A DNA stretch of 27,292 nucleotides, from NCBI GenBank assembly GCA_964545245.1, contig CAZJFC010000023.1, forward strand, positions 1 through 27,292, given 5' to 3'. Source of the stretch: CAZJFC01 sp964545245 (GTDB taxonomy: Bacteria; Pseudomonadota; Alphaproteobacteria; Rickettsiales; 21-14-0-20-44-7). Below the pieces are notes generated by a model, which saw nothing but the letters and a program-made list of their open reading frames with translations, was not told where the DNA came from and searched no databases. A program made the translations under genes and the position numbers. This document shows positions 8,650 to 16,061 of the stretch, in pieces. The stretch's first letter is position 1; every line of letters starts with the position of its first letter.

Positions 8650-9432
8650 ATGAATAGAGAAAAAGCAATCCGGCACTTTACCGACACGCTATATGTAGAA
8701 TTTTCGATTGCGTTTAACCGGGTTATAGCAGGTGATTATATCGGCACAGTTAATTATGATACCGGCAGAGTTAATGTGATTAAGGCTCTGGAAGAGGATT
8801 TAAGGGAAATGAATAAAAGGCTGAATCCATTATATGGAATGAGCCTTGAAGAACAGGATACGCTATTTAAGGGGGGAACTGCGGCTATCGCTAATGTAGC
8901 CAAATCTTATGGCCTTAAAAGCTATGAACTGACACAGGAAGAAGACGAACCTGAGTTTATAGATCCTGATGAAGTTGCTATAGCGGAAAGGAGAGAAAGA
9001 GAAAAGGATTTTAAAGAATTGTATGGGGCAGGAGCAAAAGTAATACTACATGCAGAAAGATTGTTATTAGCTATAAAGGAGTTGAATAGTGCAAATGGCG
9101 ACCCGGAAAAGGTGGAATTCGTAACATATGCATCGCTTGAGCGTACTCAGGAAGTATTTGATGTGCTGGTTTCTTTCTATGAAAAAAGATATGCGGCACT
9201 GAACGCTAGAGACCGTAATGAAATGGAAGAACTACACGCTGCTGTTCTAAATTTTTTGGATATTGGGCAACAAAGTGATGGAGTGAGCATTACTGATCTA
9301 ATGGCTAAAATGGCCAGAGAAGCAGAAGAGATAAAAGTCAATATAAACGCTTATAATGAAGCTAAGCATCATTTATTGGCTTTTTGCGAAGAGGTCGGGA
9401 TTAGACAAAAATCAGGCATCGAACTAGGCTAG
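8650..9432 (+). CDS. Uncharacterised 260-residue soluble helical protein
   Basis: I do not recognise a family. The start ATG 8650 is well supported by AGGA at 8640-8643 and by a TATAAT promoter upstream. The product is charged and probably mostly helical, with no signal peptide or membrane segment. The middle region is strongly acidic (TQEEDEPEFIDPDEVA) followed by a basic/acidic helix (RREREKDFKELYGAGAKVILHAERLLLAIKEL). There are no cysteine clusters or recognisable nucleotide-binding motifs, and one cysteine near the C-terminus. Codon use is clearly more AT-rich than the neighbours (many TTA, ATA and AGA codons), which suggests recent acquisition or relaxed selection. Its TAG stop overlaps the stop of the convergent gltX. 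Confidence 0.75.
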   Translation: MNREKAIRHFTDTLYVEFSIAFNRVIAGDYIGTVNYDTGRVNVIKALEEDLREMNKRLNPLYGMSLEEQDTLFKGGTAAIANVAKSYGLKSYELTQEEDEPEFIDPDEVAIAERREREKDFKELYGAGAKVILHAERLLLAIKELNSANGDPEKVEFVTYASLERTQEVFDVLVSFYEKRYAALNARDRNEMEELHAAVLNFLDIGQQSDGVSITDLMAKMAREAEEIKVNINAYNEAKHHLLAFCEEVGIRQKSGIELG

Positions 9433-10757
9433 GATTTTAGCCTTGTTAGAGTTTCTTCCCTGCCCAGAACTGCCATAACGTCATGAATCCCCGGCGATTG
9501 CATTGTACCGGTTAAAAGGGCGCGGAAAGCAGGGCCGAACTGCCCCATTTTAATGCTGTTTTCTTCCATAAACCTGTGCATTTCCGACTCGATGTCCTGT
9601 TTTGTCCATTCGCTGATATTAGCAACAAAATCAATGGCTTTTTGTAGAATTGCCGCGTCAGTGGATTTTAACTTTTCCAGCGCTTTTTCATCTGGTTCCA
9701 CGTGAAACAAAAATTTTGCGTCATGTGCCAGCGCTACCAGGGTATTTGAGCGCTCTTTCAGAAATGGCATGGCTTTTTCAAGGAGTTGCTGGTCGCTGCC
9801 CGGTAGTTGCGCGGCAACCAGTTCTGCCAGCCGTTTATTATCAGCCTGTTTTATGTAATGCAGGTTCAGGGCGTTGAGCTTTTCAAAATCAAAGCGGGCA
9901 GGGGATTTTCCCAAGCCTTCAAGGTTGAACCATTCAATCGCCTGCTGGTCGGAGATTATCTCATCATCCCCATGGCTCCAGCCAAGGCGCAGGAGGTAAT
10001 TTCGCAGCGCTTCGGGCAGGTAGCCCATTTTCTCATATTCCTCAATGCCCAGCGCGCCGTGGCGTTTTGAAAGTTTTGCGCCATCCGCGCCGTGGATTAA
10101 CGGCACATGCGCGAATTCCGGCACTTCCCAGCCCAGCGCTTCATAGATTAATTTCTGGCGGAAAGTGTTGGTGAAATGGTCATCCCCGCGGATAACATGG
10201 GTTATGCCCATATCATGGTCATCCACCACCACTGCCAGCATATAGGTCGGTGTGCGGTCAGAACGCAGCAAAACCATGTCATCAAGTTCGCTTGCATCAA
10301 CAGTGACATCACCTTTCACATGGTCACGGATGGTAATCGCGCCTTCAAGCGGGGCTTTAAGGCGAATAACGCCGGAGGTTGCGCCACCATCGCGGAATGG
10401 GCTGCGGAATTTTTTATTAGGGTTTTCTTCACGCCATTTTGCGAGTTCTTCGGTAGAAACGCTGCAATAATAAGCTTTGCCTTGCTTTACCAGTTCATCG
10501 GCAATTTCGGCATGGCGGCCTGCGCGTGCAAACTGGAAAATTGGCGGTTCATCAGCCTTTAAGCCAAGCCATTCCAATCCTTTAGTGATTGATTCAATCG
10601 CGGCATCGGTAGAGCGCTCACGGTCAGTATCCTCGATCCTCAGTAAAAACTTCCCGTTATTGGCCTTGGCGTAAAGGTAATTGAACAAGGCGGTTCGGGC
10701 CGTTCCGATATGTAAATATCCCGTTGGTGACGGGGCGATTCTGGTAATGATTGTCAT
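9429..10757 (-). CDS. gltX: Glutamate--tRNA ligase
   Basis: This 442-residue class I aminoacyl-tRNA synthetase charges tRNA with glutamate. The N-terminus has the HIGH-type signature PSPTGYLHIGTARTALFNYLYAK. The KMSKS equivalent is KLSKRHG, near residue 240, and RGDDHFTNTFRQ and HVPLIHGADG are also characteristic. The C-terminal anticodon-binding region is present and the length is normal. Many alphaproteobacteria carry two GltX-type enzymes, one of which may charge tRNA-Gln for the amidotransferase route; this sequence alone does not tell which paralogue this is. The start ATG 10757 has no strong ribosome-binding site. It lies 56 bases after recG on the same strand. Confidence 0.95.
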   Translation of the reverse strand: MTIITRIAPSPTGYLHIGTARTALFNYLYAKANNGKFLLRIEDTDRERSTDAAIESITKGLEWLGLKADEPPIFQFARAGRHAEIADELVKQGKAYYCSVSTEELAKWREENPNKKFRSPFRDGGATSGVIRLKAPLEGAITIRDHVKGDVTVDASELDDMVLLRSDRTPTYMLAVVVDDHDMGITHVIRGDDHFTNTFRQKLIYEALGWEVPEFAHVPLIHGADGAKLSKRHGALGIEEYEKMGYLPEALRNYLLRLGWSHGDDEIISDQQAIEWFNLEGLGKSPARFDFEKLNALNLHYIKQADNKRLAELVAAQLPGSDQQLLEKAMPFLKERSNTLVALAHDAKFLFHVEPDEKALEKLKSTDAAILQKAIDFVANISEWTKQDIESEMHRFMEENSIKMGQFGPAFRALLTGTMQSPGIHDVMAVLGREETLTRLKS

Positions 10758-10813
10758 GGGCGGGGAGCATAATAAGAAGAAAAATAATCCGCAACTTTAA
10801 TATTTCCAATATT

Positions 10814-12865
10814 TCAGCCCGCATTCACATAGTCAATTGTTTCGTCATATTCAAACAAACTCAATAACAGGCGCAGGTTTTGGCCGCGCGGTGTGGCGAA
10901 GCCGGGGTCGGTTTTCATGATCCCGCGTGCGTCTTCCCGCGCTTTCTCAAGCAAATTCTCATGGTCTGGCATGAAGGCAAACTTAAACTCGATGAAGCCG
11001 CTTTGTTTAGTGCCCAGCATATCACCGCTGCCGCGGATGCGTAAATCCTCCTCGGCAATTTTAAAGCCATCATTGGTGTTTTTCATCACTTTCAGCCGCT
11101 CAATACTGGCCTGCCCAAGGTTTCCGGCATATAGCAGGATGCATTTCGATTCTTTATCACCGCGCCCAACCCGCCCGCGAAGCTGATGGAGCTGCGAAAG
11201 CCCGAAACGTTCGGAATGCTCGATGAACATGATAGTAGCGTCACGCACATCAATCCCTACTTCCACCACTGTGGTGGCAACAAGAAGCCGGATTTCCCCG
11301 TTAAGGAATTTTTGCAGCACCGCGGATTTTTCCGCCTCTTTCATTTTGCCGTGGATGAGTCCTACCTTGCTGCCAAAGGTTTTTTCAAAGAAGCGGAACC
11401 GTTCCTCAGCGGCGGCAAGGTCGGATTTTTCACTTTCCGCCACCAACGGGCATATCCAGTAGATTTTCTCGCCATTTTTTAGGGCGCGTTTGATGCTTTC
11501 GATGATTTCATGAATTTTAGATATAGGCATCACGAAAGTTTCAATCGGCTTGCGTTCCGCAGGTTTTTCGACAATACGCGAAATTTCCATATCGCCATAT
11601 GCCGCAATTGAAAGGCTGCGCGGGATGGGCGTTGCTGTCATCAGCAGGATATGCGCCTGCGGGTTTTTTTCGGAGAGTTTCAGCCGCTGCAAAACCCCGA
11701 AGCGGTGCTGTTCATCAATCACGAACAAACCAAGGTTTTTGAATTCCACCCAATCCTGGATCAGGGCATGCGTGCCGATCAGTATATGGATTTCCCCTTC
11801 ATGCAAATCCTGCAAAATCTGCTCGCGTTTTTTGCCTTTTTCGTTGCCGGTCAGCAGCTCCGCGCGGAGGCCAAGTTTTTCTGCAATACCGTTCACGAAT
11901 TTCTGCTGTTGCTGCGCCAGTAATGTAGTCGGCATCATGAAGCATGATTGGTATCCGGCACGCCCGGCATGGAGCATGGCAAGCGTTGCAACTGCGGTTT
12001 TTCCGCTGCCGACATCGCCCTGAACCAACCGGAACATGCGGTTGCCGGAGGACATGTCAGCAAGTATCTCATCCAGCGCCTTTTTCTGGTCGTTCGTCAA
12101 TATGAAGGGCAGCGGGTTTGCGATATTGGACAGGGGTATATTAACCGGAGTTTTTATCGAAATACGCTTATAAACAAGGCGGTGAGCCAGTTGGATGGCA
12201 AGAAGTTCGTCATAGGCCAGCCGTTTGCGCGCCGGGTTTTCCGATCCCAGATCTTCAGGTTTTTGCGGGTTATGGAGGTTAATGAACGCGGTTTTAAACG
12301 TAATTTCGGCTTCCTGCTGCCATTCCGGCAATTCCGGCACGTTGGCAAGGCATTGCTCAATGCTTTGCTGGAGCTTGCTTTCGGTTACTCCGGCGGTCAG
12401 CGGGTAAATCGGCTCGACCCGCAAAATGCGCTTTGCATTTTCCAATCTGGCGACTTTGTCGGGGTGGATAATCTGCAACCTGTCGAGTTGCCGTTCCACC
12501 TTGCCGCTGATGATGCGTTGTTCACCCACGGTAAATTGTGATTCGAGGATTTCCTTTTTAAAATGGAAATAAATCAGGTCAAGGTATCCGCTGCTGTTGC
12601 TGCATTTGACTTTTGCAGGTAATCCATGGCGCTTGGGATATTCTATTTCGTCAACCTGCACCCGGAAAGTTGCTATGCTGTCCGGTATTGCATCGCTCAT
12701 TTTCGGCGTATGCGTACGGTCAATTATCGCCGATGGCTTATGGCAAAGCAGGTCAAAAACCCTTTCACCGCCGACCAGCTTTGCGATTTTTTTTGAAAGG
12801 ATGGGGCCAATGCCTTTGAGGTATTGGATATGCGTGAAATAAGGATATAGAATCTGTGGGCGCAT
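10814..12865 (-). CDS. recG: ATP-dependent DNA helicase RecG
   Basis: This 683-residue superfamily 2 helicase remodels stalled replication forks and branch-migrates Holliday junctions. The N-terminal wedge/OB region comes first. The helicase motifs follow: Walker A in LVQGDVGSGKTAVA, the DExH box in FVIDEQHRFGVLQR, motif III TATPIPRS, the VVEVGIDVRDA segment, and motif VI QLRGRVGRG. The C-terminal part includes the RecG-specific EEDLRIRGSGDMLGTKQSG stretch. The length is standard. It starts 30 bases after the PAS gene, so the two are probably co-transcribed. recG next to sdhE is a common arrangement in alphaproteobacteria. Confidence 0.97.
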   Translation of the reverse strand: MRPQILYPYFTHIQYLKGIGPILSKKIAKLVGGERVFDLLCHKPSAIIDRTHTPKMSDAIPDSIATFRVQVDEIEYPKRHGLPAKVKCSNSSGYLDLIYFHFKKEILESQFTVGEQRIISGKVERQLDRLQIIHPDKVARLENAKRILRVEPIYPLTAGVTESKLQQSIEQCLANVPELPEWQQEAEITFKTAFINLHNPQKPEDLGSENPARKRLAYDELLAIQLAHRLVYKRISIKTPVNIPLSNIANPLPFILTNDQKKALDEILADMSSGNRMFRLVQGDVGSGKTAVATLAMLHAGRAGYQSCFMMPTTLLAQQQQKFVNGIAEKLGLRAELLTGNEKGKKREQILQDLHEGEIHILIGTHALIQDWVEFKNLGLFVIDEQHRFGVLQRLKLSEKNPQAHILLMTATPIPRSLSIAAYGDMEISRIVEKPAERKPIETFVMPISKIHEIIESIKRALKNGEKIYWICPLVAESEKSDLAAAEERFRFFEKTFGSKVGLIHGKMKEAEKSAVLQKFLNGEIRLLVATTVVEVGIDVRDATIMFIEHSERFGLSQLHQLRGRVGRGDKESKCILLYAGNLGQASIERLKVMKNTNDGFKIAEEDLRIRGSGDMLGTKQSGFIEFKFAFMPDHENLLEKAREDARGIMKTDPGFATPRGQNLRLLLSLFEYDETIDYVNAG

Positions 12866-12895
12866 ATACGCCTTATAGCAGAATATTTTATTATT

Positions 12896-13771
12896 TCAGC
12901 TAGAAGAAATTGCTTCGGCTATAAGGTCATTAATGTCGTCCGATGCCCTGATTATAGCGCTTGTCGTCTTGATCTCACTGCGGGTTTCCGGCGGAAGCAG
13001 TGAAATTATACGTTCAACAGGTGTTTTGCTATGGTCAAGCGGTGTTTCAGTCAGGACAAGGATGATTGAGTCATCATCATAATACCCGGCGAAATCGGTT
13101 TCGCGCTTGGATTTTTTAATTACGTCAACAAGCTGGCCGATAATTGCATCTGCCTGTTCTTCGCCAAGCAAATCCTTGTTTTTTTCATGGTTGAAGAATT
13201 TAAAAACTACAAAAGTCGTTTCGCTGGATTGATTCATCTCCGCATGTCTGGAGATAAATTCCATATCGTTCAGCAATGCTTCCTCGGTAAGGATATTGGT
13301 TTCAGGGTCAACCACCTGCTCAGGAGTAAGTTCCGCGCGGCTGTTCTGGCGATGGGCATCAAGGCTTTCCATCAGCGAGCGGTCATTCATAACAAGCTGG
13401 AAGCGGTCTATCCCGTTTGCCGAGAGGCTGCGCATAACACGGATGCGAATGGGAATTTCGGCTCCCTGCTTGGTTCTCATACGGAAATTGGAGATTTTTT
13501 TCAGGATCTCATCAACGCTTGCCGCGTCAATTTCAAACTCAAGGTTCTCGGTGATGACTTCTTTCACCTCCGGGCTGACGAATTCACGCAAATCATGGTT
13601 TACTATATCTTTAGCCTCATAGCCCAGAAGGTTGCTCACCAGATCATTCGAGGCTTCGACCGGCAGTGATTTTTTTTGGTTGTCCTGACGGATAATGACC
13701 ACCGCGTCATTAAAGCGCTGTTGCGCGACCGGCGATTTTGCAGATTTTGGCCTGAAAATTCGTGCTAACAT
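12896..13771 (-). CDS. PAS-domain protein with degenerate GGDEF-like C-terminus
   Basis: The product has about 291 residues. Residues about 15-135 look like a PAS sensor domain (ASNDLVSNLLGYEAKDIVNHDLREFVSPE ... RMRTKQGAEIPIRIRVMRS). The second half (DPETNILTEEALLNDMEFISRHAE ... FVVFKFFNHEKNKDLLGEEQADAII ... GYYDDDSIILVL) follows the outline of a diguanylate cyclase domain. The signature GGDEF is replaced by YDDDS, so cyclase activity is unlikely and a sensor or c-di-GMP/protein-binding role is inferred. There is no signal peptide or membrane helix. ATG 13795 is possible. However, a TTAAGC/TAAAAT promoter (spacer 16) on this strand at 13810-13783 would place transcription start just before ATG 13771, so I prefer 13771. 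Confidence 0.7.
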   Translation of the reverse strand: MLARIFRPKSAKSPVAQQRFNDAVVIIRQDNQKKSLPVEASNDLVSNLLGYEAKDIVNHDLREFVSPEVKEVITENLEFEIDAASVDEILKKISNFRMRTKQGAEIPIRIRVMRSLSANGIDRFQLVMNDRSLMESLDAHRQNSRAELTPEQVVDPETNILTEEALLNDMEFISRHAEMNQSSETTFVVFKFFNHEKNKDLLGEEQADAIIGQLVDVIKKSKRETDFAGYYDDDSIILVLTETPLDHSKTPVERIISLLPPETRSEIKTTSAIIRASDDINDLIAEAISSS

Positions 13772-13795
13772 GGTTGCATTGTATTTTATAAGCAT

Positions 13796-13810
13796 TTAAC
13801 AATTGCTTAA
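13796..13810. promoter_or_regulatory. CtrA-type site TTAA-N7-TTAA between divergent genes
   Basis: TTAA at 13796-13799 and TTAA at 13807-13810 are separated by exactly seven bases, matching the full consensus for the alphaproteobacterial cell-cycle regulator CtrA. The site fills the space between the PAS gene and sdhE; its last base is the first base of the sdhE ATG. Whether the organism has CtrA is not known from this window, and such an 8-base match can occur by chance. Confidence 0.35.
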
Positions 13811-14061
13811 TGACACAGGAATTAAATGAAATAAGGCTAAAAAAGCTGAAATTCCGCAGCGTTAACCGCGGTTGCAAGGAGATGGATATTGTCCTGACCC
13901 GCTTTGCAGAGCGGGAGCTACCGCGCCTTGGCAGGCAAGATATGGATTTATACGAGAAATTCCTTGAAGAGCCTGATGGCGATATATGGAAATGGCTTAC
14001 CGGCGAACTGCCTCCACCGAAGGAATATGAGATGATCCTTGGGCTTGCCCGGCAGAGATAG
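13810..14061 (+). CDS. sdhE: FAD assembly factor SdhE (succinate dehydrogenase assembly factor 2)
   Basis: This small cytosolic protein of 83 residues promotes covalent attachment of FAD to the succinate dehydrogenase flavoprotein. The family signature RGCKEMDIVLTRFAE (the RGxxE motif) is at residues 20-34, and the conserved acidic/aromatic C-terminal half (YEKFLEEPDGDIWKWLTGELPPP) follows. The length is typical. The start ATG 13810 has no Shine-Dalgarno and the leader must be very short, because the divergent PAS gene begins 14-38 bases away. The last 65 bases overlap the 3' end of the antisense gene at 13997. Placement beside recG matches other alphaproteobacteria. Confidence 0.92.
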   Translation: MTQELNEIRLKKLKFRSVNRGCKEMDIVLTRFAERELPRLGRQDMDLYEKFLEEPDGDIWKWLTGELPPPKEYEMILGLARQR

Positions 14062-14572
14062 GCTGAACGTTCCTTTCCGGTGCGGTGCAATGGCTTTGTT
14101 CTTCAACATCGGTTGCCGGGCCGGAAACCCTGATTTCTTCAAGCGCGTCAAAAATATGGCCTTTACCGAGTTGCGTGATTTTACCTTGGTCAATAAGCGC
14201 ATGAATTTCCCGTTTTAGCGTTAAATGGTCAGGATTTTCGCTGGTCCTGCTGAAAAAGACCTCTCCGGTTTTTGGGAGCTTTCCGGCAGATGAAAATATG
14301 GTTTCACCAGTATGATCCAGAGGGTTTTCGCCAAAAAAACTTTTCAATGAATATCTGAGAGCAGGAAGTCTTACCTCTGGGGCAGGGATAGTTTCATGGC
14401 TGTCTAATTCTAAGCGCTTGATAATTAGATCATATCTACCTTGAGCCTTGTCCTCGGTAAAAACAATTGCAAACGGGAATGGATGCTTGTCAAATACGAT
14501 AGCAGTCTGCCGTATGATATGCTCCCTTTCGGTTCTTACCAGATTTGTCCTGAAAACACTAAATATACTCAT
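13997..14572 (-). CDS. Uncharacterised 191-residue protein
   Basis: I do not recognise a family. The start ATG 14572 is chosen because AAGGTG lies eight bases upstream; a frame extension to 14650 has no such site. The product begins MSIFSVFRTNLVRTEREHII. It looks soluble, with mixed beta/alpha composition in the first 140 residues (IVFDKHPFPFAIVFTEDKAQGRYDLIIKRLEL) and a polar, probably disordered C-terminal tail rich in Ser, Glu and Gln. There is no signal peptide. It is divergent from bioC, with a 71-base shared control region, and its 3' end overlaps sdhE by 65 bases on the opposite strand, which is unusual. The true C-terminus could be confirmed only with homologues. Confidence 0.6.
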   Translation of the reverse strand: MSIFSVFRTNLVRTEREHIIRQTAIVFDKHPFPFAIVFTEDKAQGRYDLIIKRLELDSHETIPAPEVRLPALRYSLKSFFGENPLDHTGETIFSSAGKLPKTGEVFFSRTSENPDHLTLKREIHALIDQGKITQLGKGHIFDALEEIRVSGPATDVEEQSHCTAPERNVQPISAGQAQGSSHIPSVEAVRR

Positions 14573-14643
14573 AATTATATCACCTTGCCTGATGTCTGCG
14601 TTTATGGTTTTATATAAAATCAATAAGTTATTAAAAGTTAACG

Positions 14644-15381
14644 ATGTCAACTGCTTTTGTCAACAGGAACTTTAGCCGCTATGCGCAGGAATATGACCGG
14701 CACGCAAGGTTGCAACGCCGCGTCGCCAGTGAGCTTGCCTCGCGTACCAAAAATTTTTACGGAAAAGTGGCGGATTTAGGCGCGGGAACCGGATATATGC
14801 AGGAATTTTCCGCTCTGGATATCACGCCGGTGGATATCTCCCCTGAAATGTGCCGGGTTCTGGGAGAAAACGCGGTTTGCGCTGATATACAGGATTTGCC
14901 ATTCCCGGATGAAAGCTTTGATAATGCGGTTTCCAACCTTGCGATGCAGTGGATGCAGGAGCCGGACAAAGCCTATGCGGAGGTTTACCGCATCCTGAAA
15001 AAAGGCGGGAAATTCGGCTTTTCAACCTTCACTACCGGAACGCTGGCCGAGTTGAAGAATTCCTTCAGCTATCTTGATAATGACAGGCATATTATGGATT
15101 TTGACCCGGCAATACTCTTGTTTTCAAGGCTTAAAAAAGCCGGTTTTGGGGATATTGTGATAAGCTCGCAACGTATAACCTATCGCTATAAGAATATCAT
15201 GGAACTTCTTGTTTCTATTAAGAATATCGGGGCAAGCTATAGCGGAGAGAGAAGCTTTAAGGGGTTGCGCGGAAAAAAATATTTTGAGCAACTGGAAAAT
15301 TTATACCTTGGCAAATATAATCACGGCGGCATGCTTCCCGTAACATGGGAAGTGCTGTATATAACTGCTGAGAAACAATAG
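14644..15381 (+). CDS. bioC: Malonyl-ACP O-methyltransferase BioC-like
   Basis: This 245-residue SAM-dependent methyltransferase masks the carboxyl of malonyl-ACP so that fatty acid synthesis can build the pimeloyl chain of biotin. The N-terminus (VNRNFSRYAQEYDRHARLQRRVASEL) is the BioC-specific start. Motif I follows (KVADLGAGTGYMQEF), then ALDITPVDISPEM, and the class I post-motif NAVSNLAMQWMQEPDKAYAEVYRILKKGGKFGFSTF, which matches BioC well. bioD follows by 20 bases, supporting the role. The C-terminal half is less conserved. Start ATG 14644 has no clear Shine-Dalgarno. Confidence 0.85.
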   Translation: MSTAFVNRNFSRYAQEYDRHARLQRRVASELASRTKNFYGKVADLGAGTGYMQEFSALDITPVDISPEMCRVLGENAVCADIQDLPFPDESFDNAVSNLAMQWMQEPDKAYAEVYRILKKGGKFGFSTFTTGTLAELKNSFSYLDNDRHIMDFDPAILLFSRLKKAGFGDIVISSQRITYRYKNIMELLVSIKNIGASYSGERSFKGLRGKKYFEQLENLYLGKYNHGGMLPVTWEVLYITAEKQ

Positions 15382-15401
15382 ATTCATAGGGTTGCTGTTT
15401 T

Positions 15402-16061
15402 ATGGAAAAATATTTTATTACCGGAACCGGAACCGGGATTGGCAAGACCTTTATCACCGGCCTGCTGACCGGGCAGCTTGTTGCCAAAAGATATAAAACC
15501 ATTGCCGCCAAGCCGATCATCACCGGGTTTGATGCCGAGCAGGAGAGTGATACCTCAATCCTCCTTGCCGCGCAGGGTTTGCCGGTGAACCAGAAGAACA
15601 TCCATACCTGCTCGCCGTGGCGTTTTAAGGCTCCACTCTCGCCTGACCTTGCCGCAAAGAAAGAAAACCGTAAGGTGAATTTCAATGAAGTGGTGGATTT
15701 CTGCGCGAATTTTGGCAGCAAGGAAGACGAATTCGCTTTCATCGAAGGGGCAGGCGGGGTGATGACCCCGGTAACGGAATCCAAAACTTTCGTGGATTTG
15801 CTGGTGCGTGTGAAAATGCCGATAATTCTGGTGACGGGAAGTTATCTTGGCACTATCAGCCACACGCTAACAGCGGTCGCAAGCCTTGCAGCGCGCAGGG
15901 TGACTGATATCCGCATCGTGATAAACGAATCCGAAAACAGCCACGGCTCGCTGGATGAAACCAAAGAAGCGATTGAAAGGTTCTGTGACGCGCCGGTGTT
16001 CGTGTTACCGCGTTTCCCGCGCGGGACAAAGCCGGAAGACATCACTAATATTATCGCTTAG
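15402..16061 (+). CDS. bioD: Dethiobiotin synthetase
   Basis: This 219-residue ATP-dependent enzyme closes the ureido ring of dethiobiotin from 7,8-diaminopelargonate and CO2. The P-loop GTGTGIGKTFITG is at residues 7-19. The substrate/Mg-binding AAKPIITG and the EGAGGVMTPVTES segment are both typical. The length is normal. It lies 20 bases downstream of bioC, so the two form a biotin unit; bioA, bioB and bioF are not in the window. Its TAG stop overlaps the stop codon of the convergent serA by two bases. Confidence 0.93.
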   Translation: MEKYFITGTGTGIGKTFITGLLTGQLVAKRYKTIAAKPIITGFDAEQESDTSILLAAQGLPVNQKNIHTCSPWRFKAPLSPDLAAKKENRKVNFNEVVDFCANFGSKEDEFAFIEGAGGVMTPVTESKTFVDLLVRVKMPIILVTGSYLGTISHTLTAVASLAARRVTDIRIVINESENSHGSLDETKEAIERFCDAPVFVLPRFPRGTKPEDITNIIA

